Source: Pseudomonas paraglycinae | GTDB taxonomy: Bacteria > Pseudomonadota > Gammaproteobacteria > Pseudomonadales > Pseudomonadaceae | DNA length: 64,000 nucleotides | Assembly (NCBI RefSeq): GCF_021601625.1 | Contig: NZ_BQHR01000002.1 | Location: 186,001 to 250,000, forward strand | Direction of reading: 5' to 3' | Part shown: piece by piece, positions 1 through 11,203 of the stretch | Position numbering within the stretch: position 1 is the first letter of the stretch | Layout: the number at the start of each line of letters is the position of its first letter | The notes under the pieces: generated by a model | Databases searched by the model: none | Seen by the model: only the letters and a program-made list of their open reading frames with translations | What the model was told of the DNA's origin: nothing | Program-made: the position numbers and the translations under genes

Positions 1-1021
<1,021 letters not shown>

Positions 1022-4000
1022 ATGTTGATCCTGCGCGGCGCTCCTGCCCTTTCTGCCTTTCGCCACAGCAAACTCCTTGAGCAACTGAGCCAGAAGGTTC
1101 CGGCTGTCAGTGGCTTGTATGCTGAATTCGCTCACTTCGCCGAAGTCACCGGCGTCCTGACCGGCGACGAACAGCAGGTGCTTGCGCGCCTTCTGAAGTA
1201 CGGTCCAAGCGTTCCGGTTCAAGAGCCGACCGGTCGTCTGTTCCTGGTGTTGCCGCGTTTCGGCACCATCTCGCCATGGTCGAGCAAGGCCAGCGACATC
1301 GCCCGCAACTGCGGCCTGAGCAAGATCCAGCGCCTGGAGCGCGGCATCGCGTTCTACGTGGCCGGTCAGTTCAGCGAAACCGAAGCGCAGCAGATTGCAG
1401 ACGTACTGCATGACCGCATGACTCAGATCGTTCTGGCCAACCTCGAGCAGGCTGCCGGTCTGTTCAGCCACGCCGAACCGAAGCCGCTGACTGCCATCGA
1501 CATCCTCGGCGGCGGTCGCGCCGCGTTGGAAAAAGCCAACGTCGAACTGGGCCTGGCTCTGGCCGAAGACGAGATCGATTATCTGGTCAACGCCTTCAAC
1601 GGTCTCAAGCGCAACCCCCACGACATCGAACTGATGATGTTCGCCCAGGCCAACTCCGAGCACTGCCGCCACAAGATCTTCAACGCCAGTTGGGATATTG
1701 ACGGCGAGAGCCAGGAAAAAAGCCTGTTCGGCATGATCAAGAACACCTATCAGATGCACAGCGAAGGCGTGCTGTCCGCTTACAAGGACAACGCTTCGGT
1801 GATCGTCGGCAACGTCGCCGGCCGCTTCTTCCCGGATCCGGAAACCCGCCAGTACGGCGCGGTGCAGGAGCCGGTGCACATCCTGATGAAGGTTGAAACC
1901 CACAACCATCCGACCGCGATCGCTCCGTTCCCGGGCGCGTCCACCGGTTCCGGTGGCGAGATCCGCGACGAAGGTGCAACCGGTCGTGGCGCCAAGCCGA
2001 AAGCCGGCCTGACCGGTTTCACCGTGTCGAACCTGCAAATCCCTGGCTTCGAACAGCCGTGGGAAGTGCCGTACGGCAAGCCTGAGCGCATCGTCAACGC
2101 GCTGGACATCATGATCGAAGGCCCGCTGGGCGGCGCCGCGTTCAACAACGAATTCGGCCGTCCGGCCCTGACCGGTTACTTCCGTACCTTCGAACAGTCG
2201 ATCACCACTCCGCACGGTGACGAAGTTCGCGGTTACCACAAGCCGATCATGCTGGCTGGTGGCATGGGCAACATCCGTGAAGAGCACGTCAAGAAAGGCG
2301 AGATTCTGGTCGGCTCGAAGCTGATCGTCCTCGGCGGCCCGGCGATGCTGATCGGTCTGGGCGGCGGCGCTGCTTCCTCCATGGCTACCGGCACCAGCTC
2401 GGCGGATCTGGACTTCGCTTCGGTTCAGCGTGAAAACCCTGAAATGGAACGTCGCTGCCAGGAAGTCATCGACCGTTGCTGGCAGCTGGGCGACAAGAAC
2501 CCGATCAGCTTCATCCACGACGTGGGTGCGGGTGGTCTGTCCAACGCCTTCCCGGAACTGGTCAACGACGGCGACCGCGGTGGCCGATTCGAACTGCGCA
2601 ACATTCCAAACGACGAGCCGGGCATGGCCCCGCACGAAATCTGGTCCAACGAATCCCAGGAACGTTACGTTCTGGCGGTCGGCCCGGCCGACTTCGAGCG
2701 TTTCAAGGCGATCTGCGAACGTGAGCGCTGCCCGTTCGCCGTTGTCGGTGAAGCCACCGCCGAGCCGCAACTGACCGTGACCGACAGCCACTTCGGCAAC
2801 AACCCGGTGGACATGCCACTGGAAGTGTTGCTCGGCAAGGCGCCGCGCATGCACCGTTCGGTGGTTCGCGAAGCCGAGCTGGGCGATGACTTCGATCCGT
2901 CGAACCTCGACATCGGCGAAAGCATCGAGCGCGTTCTGCACCACCCGGCCGTGGCAAGCAAAAGCTTCCTGATCACCATCGGCGACCGCACCATCACCGG
3001 CCTCGTGGCCCGTGACCAGATGGTCGGCCCTTGGCAGGTTCCGGTGGCCGACGTAGCCGTCACCGCCACCAGTTTCGACGTCTACACCGGTGAAGCGATG
3101 GCGATGGGCGAGCGCACTCCGCTGGCGCTGCTGGACGCTCCGGCGTCGGGCCGCATGGCCATCGGCGAAACCATCACCAACATTGCCGCCTCGCGCATCA
3201 ACAAGCTCTCCGACATCAAACTGTCGGCGAACTGGATGTCCGCTGCCGGCCACCCGGGCGAAGACGCGCGTCTGTACGACACCGTGAAAGCGGTCGGCAT
3301 GGAACTGTGCCCTGAGCTGGGCATCACCATTCCGGTCGGCAAGGACTCGATGTCCATGGCCACCCGCTGGAACGACAACGGCGAAGACAAGACCGTCACC
3401 TCGCCGATGTCCCTGATCGTGACCGGTTTCGCGCCAGTGGCTGACATCCGTCAGACCCTGACCCCGGAACTGCGCATGGACAAGGGCACCACCGACCTGA
3501 TCCTGATCGACCTCGGTCGCGGCCAGAACCGTATGGGTGCCTCGATCCTGGCGCAGGTTCACGGCAAGCTCGGCAAGCAGGCTCCGGACGTCGACGACGC
3601 CGAAGACCTGAAAGCGTTCTTCGCCGTGATCCAGGGCCTCAACGCCGACGGTCACCTGCTGGCTTACCACGACCGTTCCGACGGTGGTCTGCTGACCTCC
3701 GTGGTGGAAATGGCTTTCGCCGGCCACTGCGGTCTGAGCCTGAACCTGGACAGCGTTGCCGAAAGCTCCGCTGAAATCGCCGCCATCCTGTTCAACGAAG
3801 AACTGGGTGCCGTGATCCAGGTTCGCCAGGACGCCACCCCGGACATCCTCGCCCAATTCAGCGCTGCCGGTCTGGGCGACTGCGTTTCGGTGATCGGTCA
3901 GCCGATCAATAACGGCCAGATCAACATCACCTTCAACGGTGACACCGTGTTCGAAGGCCAGCGTCGTCTGCTGCAACGTCAGTGGGCCGAGACCAGCTAC

Positions 4001-4918
4001 CAGATCCAGCGTCTGCGCGACAACGCCGACTGCGCCGAGCAAGAGTTCGATGCGCTGCTGGAAGAAGACAACCCGGGCCTGAGCGTCAAGCTGAGCTACG
4101 ACGTCAACCAGGACATCGCCGCGCCTTACATCAAGAAAGGCATCCGCCCACAGGTTGCCGTACTGCGTGAGCAGGGCGTCAACGGTCAGGTGGAAATGGC
4201 GGCCGCGTTCGACCGCGCCGGTTTCAACGCGATCGACGTGCACATGAGCGACATTCTGGCCGGCCGCGTCGACCTGAACGAGTTCAAAGGTCTGGTGGCC
4301 TGCGGCGGTTTCTCCTACGGCGACGTTCTCGGCGCCGGTGAAGGCTGGGCCAAGTCCGCACTGTTCAACAGTCGCGCCCGCGATGCGTTCCAGGGGTTCT
4401 TCGAGCGTAACGACAGCTTCACCCTCGGCGTGTGCAACGGTTGCCAGATGATGTCCAACCTGCACGAGCTGATCCCGGGCAGCGAGTTCTGGCCGCACTT
4501 CGTGCGCAACCGCTCCGAGCAGTTCGAAGCGCGCGTGGCGATGGTTCAGGTTCAGGAATCGAACTCGATCTTCCTGCAGGGCATGGCCGGTTCGCGCATG
4601 CCGATCGCCATCGCTCACGGTGAAGGCCATGCCGAATTCGAAAGCGAAGAGGCACTGCTCGAAGCCGATCTGTCGGGTTGCGTGGCGATGCGTTTCGTCG
4701 ACAACCACGGCAAGGTCACTGAAGCCTATCCGGCCAACCCGAACGGTTCGCCGCGCGGGATCACCGGTCTCACCAGCCGCGACGGTCGCGTGACGATCAT
4801 GATGCCGCACCCGGAGCGTGTGTTCCGTGCCGTGCAGAACTCGTGGCGTTCGGAAGACTGGAACGAAGACGCTCCTTGGATGCGTATGTTCCGTAATGCT
4901 CGTGTGTGGGTGAACTAA
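1022..4918 (+). CDS. purL: Phosphoribosylformylglycinamidine synthase (FGAM synthase)
   Basis: PurL converts formylglycinamide ribonucleotide, ATP and glutamine to FGAM in the fourth step of purine synthesis. The 1298-residue protein is the large fused form of gamma-proteobacteria. An N-terminal PurS-like and linker region comes first. It is followed by the AIR-synthase-type ATP-binding halves, with the glycine-rich stretch near residues 290-325. A class I glutaminase domain sits at the C-terminus. In the glutaminase the nucleophile is Cys1138 (motif GVCNGCQMM), and the His/Glu pair is in PHPERV (H1263, E1265). Length and all key residues look intact. Start ATG at 1022. Confidence 0.98.
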   Translation: MLILRGAPALSAFRHSKLLEQLSQKVPAVSGLYAEFAHFAEVTGVLTGDEQQVLARLLKYGPSVPVQEPTGRLFLVLPRFGTISPWSSKASDIARNCGLSKIQRLERGIAFYVAGQFSETEAQQIADVLHDRMTQIVLANLEQAAGLFSHAEPKPLTAIDILGGGRAALEKANVELGLALAEDEIDYLVNAFNGLKRNPHDIELMMFAQANSEHCRHKIFNASWDIDGESQEKSLFGMIKNTYQMHSEGVLSAYKDNASVIVGNVAGRFFPDPETRQYGAVQEPVHILMKVETHNHPTAIAPFPGASTGSGGEIRDEGATGRGAKPKAGLTGFTVSNLQIPGFEQPWEVPYGKPERIVNALDIMIEGPLGGAAFNNEFGRPALTGYFRTFEQSITTPHGDEVRGYHKPIMLAGGMGNIREEHVKKGEILVGSKLIVLGGPAMLIGLGGGAASSMATGTSSADLDFASVQRENPEMERRCQEVIDRCWQLGDKNPISFIHDVGAGGLSNAFPELVNDGDRGGRFELRNIPNDEPGMAPHEIWSNESQERYVLAVGPADFERFKAICERERCPFAVVGEATAEPQLTVTDSHFGNNPVDMPLEVLLGKAPRMHRSVVREAELGDDFDPSNLDIGESIERVLHHPAVASKSFLITIGDRTITGLVARDQMVGPWQVPVADVAVTATSFDVYTGEAMAMGERTPLALLDAPASGRMAIGETITNIAASRINKLSDIKLSANWMSAAGHPGEDARLYDTVKAVGMELCPELGITIPVGKDSMSMATRWNDNGEDKTVTSPMSLIVTGFAPVADIRQTLTPELRMDKGTTDLILIDLGRGQNRMGASILAQVHGKLGKQAPDVDDAEDLKAFFAVIQGLNADGHLLAYHDRSDGGLLTSVVEMAFAGHCGLSLNLDSVAESSAEIAAILFNEELGAVIQVRQDATPDILAQFSAAGLGDCVSVIGQPINNGQINITFNGDTVFEGQRRLLQRQWAETSYQIQRLRDNADCAEQEFDALLEEDNPGLSVKLSYDVNQDIAAPYIKKGIRPQVAVLREQGVNGQVEMAAAFDRAGFNAIDVHMSDILAGRVDLNEFKGLVACGGFSYGDVLGAGEGWAKSALFNSRARDAFQGFFERNDSFTLGVCNGCQMMSNLHELIPGSEFWPHFVRNRSEQFEARVAMVQVQESNSIFLQGMAGSRMPIAIAHGEGHAEFESEEALLEADLSGCVAMRFVDNHGKVTEAYPANPNGSPRGITGLTSRDGRVTIMMPHPERVFRAVQNSWRSEDWNEDAPWMRMFRNARVWVN

Positions 4919-4923
4919 GCGCT

Positions 4924-5235
4924 GTGTACAAGCTCGCTTTTTTTGTTCCTGACAGTCATGTCGAGGTGGTCAAGGATGCTGTGTTCGCTGCCGGTGGTGG
5001 GCGGATCGGTGATTATGACCACTGTGCGTGGCAGGTGCTTGGATCTGGTCAGTTTCAGCCTATGGACGGCAGTCAGCCGTTCATTGGTGAGGCGGGGCGG
5101 GTTGAGCGGGTCGAGGAGTGGAAGGTTGAGCTTGTTGTTGGCGATGAGTTGATTCGCTCGGTAGTGGCGGCTCTTAAGTTGAGCCATCCCTACGAGACGC
5201 CGGCTTATGAAGTGTGGCGGCTGGAGGATTTTTGA
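4924..5235 (+). CDS. NIF3/YqfO-like small protein
   Basis: This 103-residue protein begins MYKLAFFVPDSHVE and matches the small stand-alone NIF3-like (YqfO C-terminal, CutA-like) family seen beside many Pseudomonas genes. Its molecular role is not established; the fold resembles ferredoxin-like trimeric proteins. The GTG at 4924 is chosen over an upstream GTG at 4906, because 4906 would overlap the end of purL and add residues not typical of the family. It begins 5 bases after the purL stop, so it is probably co-transcribed, and a strong terminator follows. Confidence 0.8.
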   Translation: MYKLAFFVPDSHVEVVKDAVFAAGGGRIGDYDHCAWQVLGSGQFQPMDGSQPFIGEAGRVERVEEWKVELVVGDELIRSVVAALKLSHPYETPAYEVWRLEDF

Positions 5236-5259
5236 TTTTCCTTGGCTGCTGAAATGGAA

Positions 5260-5291
5260 AACCCGCTGAGAGTGATTTCAGCGGGTTTTTT
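5260..5291 (+). terminator. Rho-independent terminator after purL-NIF3
   Basis: AACCCGCTGA (5260-5269) pairs perfectly with TCAGCGGGTT (5278-5287), with an 8-base loop and a run of T residues to 5291. It would end the purL transcript. Confidence 0.9.
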
Positions 5292-5359
5292 GTTGTTTGG
5301 GTTTTGGGGTTTGGGTTGGGTGTATATCCGTTTCTTCGAGTGCGGCGGCTTATGGTTCC

Positions 5360-5600
5360 GCCCTTACGGCGGGTCACTTTGGCAAACGCCCCAAAGTAAC
5401 CAAAGGTCTGGGCCCCTGCGTTCGGCACCTCGCTTTGGCTCGGTGTTCCTTCGTTCCGGGATTCATCCGGGGGCATCGCCTACGGTTTGCTTCGCTGCAC
5501 CTCCTTTCGATGCATGCGGCTTCGCCGCACGGTCGCTGCGCTCCCACCCCCGGATAAATCCCTCCACTCAGCCTTCCGATGGGGCCGGCACGTCAAAAGC
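5360..5600. repeat. Long dispersed intergenic repeat, Pseudomonas type
   Basis: The stretch starts with GCGGGTCACTTTGGCAAACG and runs through several short palindromes (for example around 5377-5400 and 5515-5540). I recognise it as resembling a non-coding repeat dispersed in many fluorescent pseudomonad genomes. Open frames across it on both strands have no recognisable protein. Copy number in this genome cannot be seen from one window. Confidence 0.5.
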
Positions 5601-5645
5601 CTTACTCGAGCTAACGCTCATCGTGTTGAGTGGTGGGGAGCGAAA

Positions 5646-5671
5646 GCAGGAGCAGGAGCAGGAGCAGGAGC
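5646..5671. repeat. Tandem GCAGGA hexamer repeat
   Basis: Four perfect GCAGGA units lie at 5646-5669 and then become imperfect purine-rich sequence to about 5715. The tract is in gene-free DNA, so it is more likely simple-sequence slippage than phase variation of a gene. Confidence 0.85.
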
Positions 5672-5797
5672 AAGGAGCAGAAGAAGGGGAGGAAGCAAAG
5701 GAAGTAGAGGAAGCACAATTCGAGTTGCATGCATTTTATAACCCGAGTTCACCTCGGTATGTCACGTCGGCGTACCTCTCCCAAACAACGCGGTCAG

Positions 5798-5834
5798 TCC
5801 CCTCTCCCTTCGGGAGAGGGTTAGGGTGAGGGGA
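5798..5834. repeat. Short palindromic repeat with CTCTCCC/GGGAGAG stem
   Basis: CCTCTCCC (5801-5808) pairs with GGGAGAGG (5812-5819) across a TTC loop, followed by TTAGGGTGAGGGG. Similar elements occur at 50588-50626 and 50673-50742 in this window, so it is a dispersed intergenic element. It could terminate the nagE transcript arriving on the minus strand. Confidence 0.6.
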
Positions 5835-5892
5835 ATTCTGAGACCGTACAAAGATGCATCGAATCCCCCCAACCATCGATTCAGAGGTCGCC

Positions 5893-7608
5893 CTAAACCT
5901 TCGCACTCACCTCACTACGATTAACCAACCCCTCCAGCGCCGCACTCAAGCTCTGCGCCCGCTCGCCCACCAGCAAGTGCCACACGCCATCTTCCAGCGC
6001 GCTGACACCCAAACAGCCCAGCTCTTTCAATCGGCTTTCCGACAACACCTTGCCATCGGCCAGTTGCAGGCGAATCCGGCTCATGGCGATGCAGTCGAGT
6101 TGCAGCACGTTGTCGCTGCCGCCCAGGGCGCTCAGCCATTGCTGGGCCTGCGGTGCGGCTACCGCAACGGGCTCACTGGTTTCGACGACGGCGACAGGAG
6201 CAGCCACTACGGCTCGGCCCAATGCAGGCATCGCCAGGCGGATTTCGTCGGCAATGCTGTCGGCCATCGGCCCCACAACAACCTGCAAACTGCCGCCCTT
6301 GCCCGGACGTACCACGGCCATCGCGCCCAGAGCTTTCAAATCGGCATCGGAGGCTTTGTTGCGATCGACCATTTCCAGTCGCAGCCGCGTGGTGCATGCG
6401 CCGACGGTGAGCAGATTTTCGGCACCTCCCAAGGCTTTTATATACGCAGCGGCGCGCTCGTTTTCTGTCAGCACGGATTTCTCGGCAGCGGCCACGTCTT
6501 CACGTCCTGGGGTTTTCAGGTTGAAACGGCGGATACAGAAGTCGAACACCGCGTAATAGATGACCGCATAAACCACTCCCACCGGTACCACCAGCCAGCC
6601 GTTGGTCGAGCGTCCCCAACCCAGCACCATGTCGATGAAACCGCCGGAGAAGGTGAAGCCCAGGTGGATGTTCAATGCGTTGGTGATTGCCATCGACAAC
6701 CCGGTCAGCAGCGCATGCAGCAGAAACAGCAGCGGTGCGAGGAACATGAAGGCGAATTCGATCGGTTCGGTGACGCCGGTGAGGAAGGCGGTCAGGGCCA
6801 TCGACAGGAAGATCCCGCCCATGACTTTGCGCCGCTCCGGCAGGGCGTTGCGGTACATCGCCAGGCAGGCGGCGGGGAGGCCGAAGATCATGACCGGGAA
6901 CATGCCGGTCATGAACTGGCCGCCTTTCGGGTCGCCGGCGAAGTAGCGGGACAGGTCACCGGTGACCAGCGCGCCCGTGGTTGGGTCGGTGAAGTTGCCG
7001 AACACGAACCACGCCATGTTGTTGAGGATGTGGTGCAGGCCGGTGACGATCAGCAGGCGGTTGAACACGCCGAAGACGAACGCGCCGAAGCTGCCGCTTT
7101 CCATCAGCAACGTCCCGAAGCTGTTGATGCCGTGCTGGATCGGCGGCCAGATATAGCCGAACAGCACGCCCAGGCCGACCGCGCTGAAGCCGGTGACGAT
7201 GGGCACGAAGCGGCGGCCGCCGAAGAATGCCAGGTACTCCGGCAGCTTGATGTCCTTGAAGCGGTTGTACAGCGCGCCGGCCATCAGGCCGCTGACGATC
7301 CCGGCGAGCATGCCCATGTTGATGCTCGCATCGAGCACCTTGAGGGTGGAGATCATCACCAGGTAACCGATCACCCCGGCGAGGCCGGCGGTGCCGTTGT
7401 TGTCCTTGGCGAAACCGACCGCGATGCCGATGGCGAAGATCATCGCCAGGTTGGCGAAGATCACCTGGCCGGCGTCGTGGATGATCGCGATGTTCAGCAG
7501 GTCGGTGTCGCCCAGGCGCAGCAGCAGGCCGGCGATCGGCAGGATCGCGATCGGCAGCATCAGCGCGCGGCCGAGGCGTTGCAGGCCTTCGATGAAGAGT
7601 TGGTACAT
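5893..7608 (-). CDS. nagE: N-acetylglucosamine PTS permease, IIC-IIB(-IIB-like)
   Basis: NagE imports N-acetylglucosamine across the inner membrane and phosphorylates it to GlcNAc-6-phosphate. The 571-residue protein starts MYQLFIEGLQRLG at the ATG ending at 7608. A membrane IIC domain covers about residues 1-370. It is followed by a IIB domain with the phosphorylation motif GACTTRLRL (Cys405). A second IIB-like domain forms the last 80 or so residues, where the motif reads IAMSRIRL and the phosphorylated Cys position holds Ala. There is no IIA domain, which is supplied by the neighbouring fusion protein. It is the last gene of the nag operon, 23 bases after the IIA-HPr-EI gene. Confidence 0.95.
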   Translation of the reverse strand: MYQLFIEGLQRLGRALMLPIAILPIAGLLLRLGDTDLLNIAIIHDAGQVIFANLAMIFAIGIAVGFAKDNNGTAGLAGVIGYLVMISTLKVLDASINMGMLAGIVSGLMAGALYNRFKDIKLPEYLAFFGGRRFVPIVTGFSAVGLGVLFGYIWPPIQHGINSFGTLLMESGSFGAFVFGVFNRLLIVTGLHHILNNMAWFVFGNFTDPTTGALVTGDLSRYFAGDPKGGQFMTGMFPVMIFGLPAACLAMYRNALPERRKVMGGIFLSMALTAFLTGVTEPIEFAFMFLAPLLFLLHALLTGLSMAITNALNIHLGFTFSGGFIDMVLGWGRSTNGWLVVPVGVVYAVIYYAVFDFCIRRFNLKTPGREDVAAAEKSVLTENERAAAYIKALGGAENLLTVGACTTRLRLEMVDRNKASDADLKALGAMAVVRPGKGGSLQVVVGPMADSIADEIRLAMPALGRAVVAAPVAVVETSEPVAVAAPQAQQWLSALGGSDNVLQLDCIAMSRIRLQLADGKVLSESRLKELGCLGVSALEDGVWHLLVGERAQSLSAALEGLVNRSEVSAKV

Positions 7609-7631
7609 GGCGTTTGTCCTTGTTGTTTTTG

Positions 7632-10145
7632 TTAGCGCAGAGGCCAATGTTGATGACAGGCATGACGCACCGCGGCGGCGCTGCTCAGCTTGAGCAAGTC
7701 CCGGGCGAGGCGTTGGCATTCGGCTTCGTGCAACTGGCGCACGCGGTCTTTGATTTCGCCGATCTGTACCGGGCTCACCGACAGTTCGCTCACACCCAGG
7801 CCGATCAACACCGGCGTCGCCAGCGGATCGGAAGCCAAGGCGCCGCACACGCCAACCCAGCGTTTATGCACCGCCGCGCCTTCGCAGGTCATGGCGATCA
7901 GGCGCAGCAGCGCCGGGTGCAAGGCATCGACCCGTGCGGCGAGGCCTGCGTGGTCGCGGTCCATGGCCAGGGTGTATTGCGACAGGTCGTTGGTGCCGAT
8001 GGACAGGAAGTCCGCGTGTTCGGCCAGTTGTTCGGCTTGCAGGGCGGCGGCCGGGACTTCGATCATCACGCCGATTTCCGGACGTTGATTGATGCCGAGT
8101 TCCAGACACAGCGCATCGACCCGCTGGCGGATGTGCAGCAGTTCGTCGACTTCGGTGACCATCGGCAGCAGTATCCGGCAGCGCTGCAACGGGCTGACTT
8201 GCAGCAGGGCGCGCAGTTGCTGATCGAGGATTTCCGGGCGGGCCTGGGCCAGGCGAATGCCGCGCAGGCCGAGTACGGGGTTGGCTTCCACCGGCAGCGG
8301 CAAGTAGTCGAGTTGTTTGTCGCCGCCGACGTCGATGGTGCGGATGATCACCGATTTGCCGCCCATGGCATCGATCACAGCTTGATAGGCGGCGCGTTGT
8401 TCTTCGACGTCCGGCGCAGTGTGGCGATCGACGAACAGAAACTCGGTGCGCAACAGGCCGACGCCGTCGGCGCCGTTGGCAAACGCATCGGCCGCCTCGT
8501 GGCTGGAGGCAACGTTGGCGACCACTTCGATGGCCACGCCATTGCGGGTTTCCGCCGGCAGATGGGCCTGAGCTTGCTGGGCGTCACGACGTTGTTGGCG
8601 GTCGATCTGCGCCTGGCGGACTTCGGCCAGACGTTCGGCATTCGGCGTCAGTTCGAGGCGCCCGCCGTCGGCGTCGAGGACCACCGATTGGCCTTGCGTC
8701 TGATCGAGCAGCGCCGAGCCCAGTGCGACCATGCACGGCAGGCCTTTGCCCCGGGCCAGAATTGCCACGTGGGAAGTTGCGCCACCTTCTGCCATGCACA
8801 AGCCGGCGACGCCTTGCGCGCTCAGTTGCAGCAAATCCGAAGGCGTCAGTTCGTGAGCGGCGACGATGGCGCCGGTCGGCACGTCGTAATGCCAGGCCTC
8901 ACCGAGCAGGGCGCGCAGCACCCGTTGCTTGAGGTCGCGCAGATCGTTGGCGCGTTCGGCCAGCAGCGGGCTGCCGGTGTTTTGCAGCACCTCGCATTGC
9001 GCGTCGATTGACTGGCTCCAGGCGTGGGTCGCCGCCGTGCCGATTTCGATCGATTGCCGGGCGGCGTCGAGCAGGGCCGGGTCTTCCAGCAAGGCCAGAT
9101 GCGCGGCGAAGATCGCTTCTTCGTCGGCATTGCGGTGTTTTTTTGCTTGTGCGAGGGTGCCGTCGATTTCGCTGCGAACCTGATTCAGCGCGGTGTCGAG
9201 AATCTGTAGTTGTTGCTCGGGCTGATGATTGCCGCTGTCGGCTGGCAGGCTGATCGCGTTCAAGCGAAACAGCGGCCCGCCCACCAGTCCCGGTGCGGCG
9301 CAAACACCGTGCAACACGCCAGCCTCGGCCGGGCGATTACGTGGGGTGGCGGCAACCGGTGCGGTGGCGTGATGATCCTCCGGCAGGGCGGTGGCCAGTG
9401 CGGTGAGCAAGGCTTGCAACGCAGCCTGTGCGTCCGGGCCCTGGCAACTGACCTGCACTTCGTCCTGTTCGCCAATCGCCAGGCCCATCAAACCGATGAG
9501 GCTGTTGCACGGCGCCGACTTGCCGGCGAAATGCAGCTGCGAATGGCTTTTGAAACCTTGCGCGGTCTGGCGGATCAACGCCGCCGGGCGTGCATGCAGA
9601 CCGCCGCGATGGGCGACCTGCACGTGGCCGTGAACTTCCGGGCCGCCGAGTTCCTCTGTGTTCGCCGCTGCGCTGTGACGAGCGACGATGTGCAGCAGTG
9701 GCTCGCCCACCTTCACCGTTTTCAGGGTGATGGGGCGCGCCTGGAAATCCTGGCTGTTGGTCAGGATCAGCAGGCTGACCAGGCTTTTGCACTGGCGGCC
9801 GACCTTGTCCAGGTCATAGCGCAGCAGCGGCTGGCCATTGCTGACCCGCGCGCCTTCCTTGACCAGCATCGAGAAGCCTTCGCCCTGCAACTCCACCGTG
9901 TCCAGACCAAGGTGCAGCAACAGCTCGGCGCCGTTGTCGGCGCGCACGGTCAGTGCATGGCCGGTGCGGGCGACGTGAATCACCACGCCGGCGCAGGGCG
10001 AATACAGGGTGTCGTTCAGCGGATCGATGGCAATGCCGTCGCCCATCGCGCCGCTGGCGAACACCGCGTCCGGGACTTTGGCGAGCGTGAGCACCGGGCC
10101 GCTGAGCGGGGCGCTTAAAGTCAGCTCTTTATTGTTGTTGTGCAT
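7632..10145 (-). CDS. nagF: PTS multiphosphoryl transfer protein, IIA(Glc)-HPr-EI fusion
   Basis: This 837-residue cytoplasmic protein carries the whole phosphoryl relay from PEP to NagE in one chain. Residues 1 to about 150 are a glucose-type IIA domain with the two conserved histidines H63 and H78 (LLLHLGLDTVEL). An HPr domain follows with phospho-acceptor H184 in GLHARPA. Enzyme I covers about 280-837, with H459 in GGATSHVAI and the PEP-binding motifs LRTEFLF and GTNDLSQYT. All three phosphorylation sites are present. It lies between the deaminase gene and nagE in the same operon. Confidence 0.95.
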   Translation of the reverse strand: MHNNNKELTLSAPLSGPVLTLAKVPDAVFASGAMGDGIAIDPLNDTLYSPCAGVVIHVARTGHALTVRADNGAELLLHLGLDTVELQGEGFSMLVKEGARVSNGQPLLRYDLDKVGRQCKSLVSLLILTNSQDFQARPITLKTVKVGEPLLHIVARHSAAANTEELGGPEVHGHVQVAHRGGLHARPAALIRQTAQGFKSHSQLHFAGKSAPCNSLIGLMGLAIGEQDEVQVSCQGPDAQAALQALLTALATALPEDHHATAPVAATPRNRPAEAGVLHGVCAAPGLVGGPLFRLNAISLPADSGNHQPEQQLQILDTALNQVRSEIDGTLAQAKKHRNADEEAIFAAHLALLEDPALLDAARQSIEIGTAATHAWSQSIDAQCEVLQNTGSPLLAERANDLRDLKQRVLRALLGEAWHYDVPTGAIVAAHELTPSDLLQLSAQGVAGLCMAEGGATSHVAILARGKGLPCMVALGSALLDQTQGQSVVLDADGGRLELTPNAERLAEVRQAQIDRQQRRDAQQAQAHLPAETRNGVAIEVVANVASSHEAADAFANGADGVGLLRTEFLFVDRHTAPDVEEQRAAYQAVIDAMGGKSVIIRTIDVGGDKQLDYLPLPVEANPVLGLRGIRLAQARPEILDQQLRALLQVSPLQRCRILLPMVTEVDELLHIRQRVDALCLELGINQRPEIGVMIEVPAAALQAEQLAEHADFLSIGTNDLSQYTLAMDRDHAGLAARVDALHPALLRLIAMTCEGAAVHKRWVGVCGALASDPLATPVLIGLGVSELSVSPVQIGEIKDRVRQLHEAECQRLARDLLKLSSAAAVRHACHQHWPLR

Positions 10146-10180
10146 GGCTCGGTCTCATCAGGAAAACGTTCGGTTCGGAC

Positions 10181-11203
10181 TCAGTGCGTACGGGTGACTT
10201 TGCTCAGGTGTCGCGGCTGATCCGGGTCCATGCCACGGGCCACGGCCAGACCGGCTGCCATCACGTAGAAACTTTGGATCGCCAGGATCGGATCGAGGGC
10301 CGGGTGCTCGGCACGGCTCAGGGTCAGGTCGCGCTCGCTCACGTCATCCGGCGCAGCCAGCAGAACGCGGGCGCCGCGCTGACGCATCTCGGCCGCCAGG
10401 CTCAGCAGACCGGCCTGTTCGGCACCGCGCGGGGCGAACACCAGCAACGGGTAATGTTCGTCGATCAGGGCCATCGGGCCGTGACGGACTTCGGCGCTGC
10501 TGAAGGCTTCGGCCTGGATCGCCGAGGTTTCCTTGAATTTCAGCGCGGCTTCCTGGGCGATGGCAAAACCCGCGCCACGGCCGATCACCATCAACCGCTC
10601 GCAATCGCGCAGGGCGTCGATGGCCAGGCTCCAGTCCTGTTGCGCAGCTTCGCGCAGGCCTTCGGGCAGGGCGTTGTGCGCTTCCAGCAATTCGCTGTCT
10701 TCTTTCCAATGAGCGATCAGACGGGCGCTGGCGCTGAGGGTGGCGATGAAACTCTTGGTCGCGGCGACGCTGCTTTCGGTGCCGGCCAGCAATGGCAGGC
10801 TGAATTCGCACGCAGCCTCCAGCGGCGAATCGGCGGCGTTGACCATCGACACGCTCAAGGCGCCGCGCTTGCGCAGCAGGCGCAGACTGTTGACCAGATC
10901 CGGGCTCTGGCCCGACTGGGAAAACGCGAACGCAACCTGACCGCTGACCTTCAACGGCGCCTGTTGCATGGTCACCACCGACATCGGCAATGATGCCACC
11001 GGTACGCCAAGTTGCTGCATGGTCAGGTAGGCGAAGTAACTCGCGGCATGGTCGGAGCTGCCACGGGCAACGGTCATCGCCACTTGCGGTGGCTGACGGC
11101 GCAGGCGTCCGGCGATCTCGATCATTGGCGGGTCGAGCTGTTGCAGTTGGGCTTGCACGGCCTCGAACGAGGACAGCGCCTCCTCAAGCATTTTTGAAGT
11201 CAA
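10181..11203 (-). CDS. SIS-domain glucosamine-6-phosphate deaminase (NagB-II type)
   Basis: The 340-residue protein has two sugar-isomerase (SIS) domains like the C-terminal half of GlmS, with SSDHAASYF, SQSGQSPD and TESSVAATKSF signatures and no glutaminase part. In nag operons this family deaminates glucosamine-6-phosphate to fructose-6-phosphate, replacing classic NagB. The start is unusual. A TTG at 11203 has an AGGAG six bases upstream, whereas the in-frame ATG at 11191 is 18 bases away from it, so TTG is preferred. The gene overlaps the end of nagA, suggesting translational coupling. Confidence 0.9.
   Translation of the reverse strand: MTSKMLEEALSSFEAVQAQLQQLDPPMIEIAGRLRRQPPQVAMTVARGSSDHAASYFAYLTMQQLGVPVASLPMSVVTMQQAPLKVSGQVAFAFSQSGQSPDLVNSLRLLRKRGALSVSMVNAADSPLEAACEFSLPLLAGTESSVAATKSFIATLSASARLIAHWKEDSELLEAHNALPEGLREAAQQDWSLAIDALRDCERLMVIGRGAGFAIAQEAALKFKETSAIQAEAFSSAEVRHGPMALIDEHYPLLVFAPRGAEQAGLLSLAAEMRQRGARVLLAAPDDVSERDLTLSRAEHPALDPILAIQSFYVMAAGLAVARGMDPDQPRHLSKVTRTH

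Noticed and set aside
5646-5671. Tandem GCAGGA units considered as a CRISPR array or phase-variable tract
   Set aside because: The units are 6 bases with no spacers, and no gene or promoter overlaps them.
5854-7635. A 593-codon plus-strand frame opposite nagE
   Set aside because: It is a composition shadow rich in His/Gln/Arg with no recognisable domain. nagE on the other strand has full PTS motifs.
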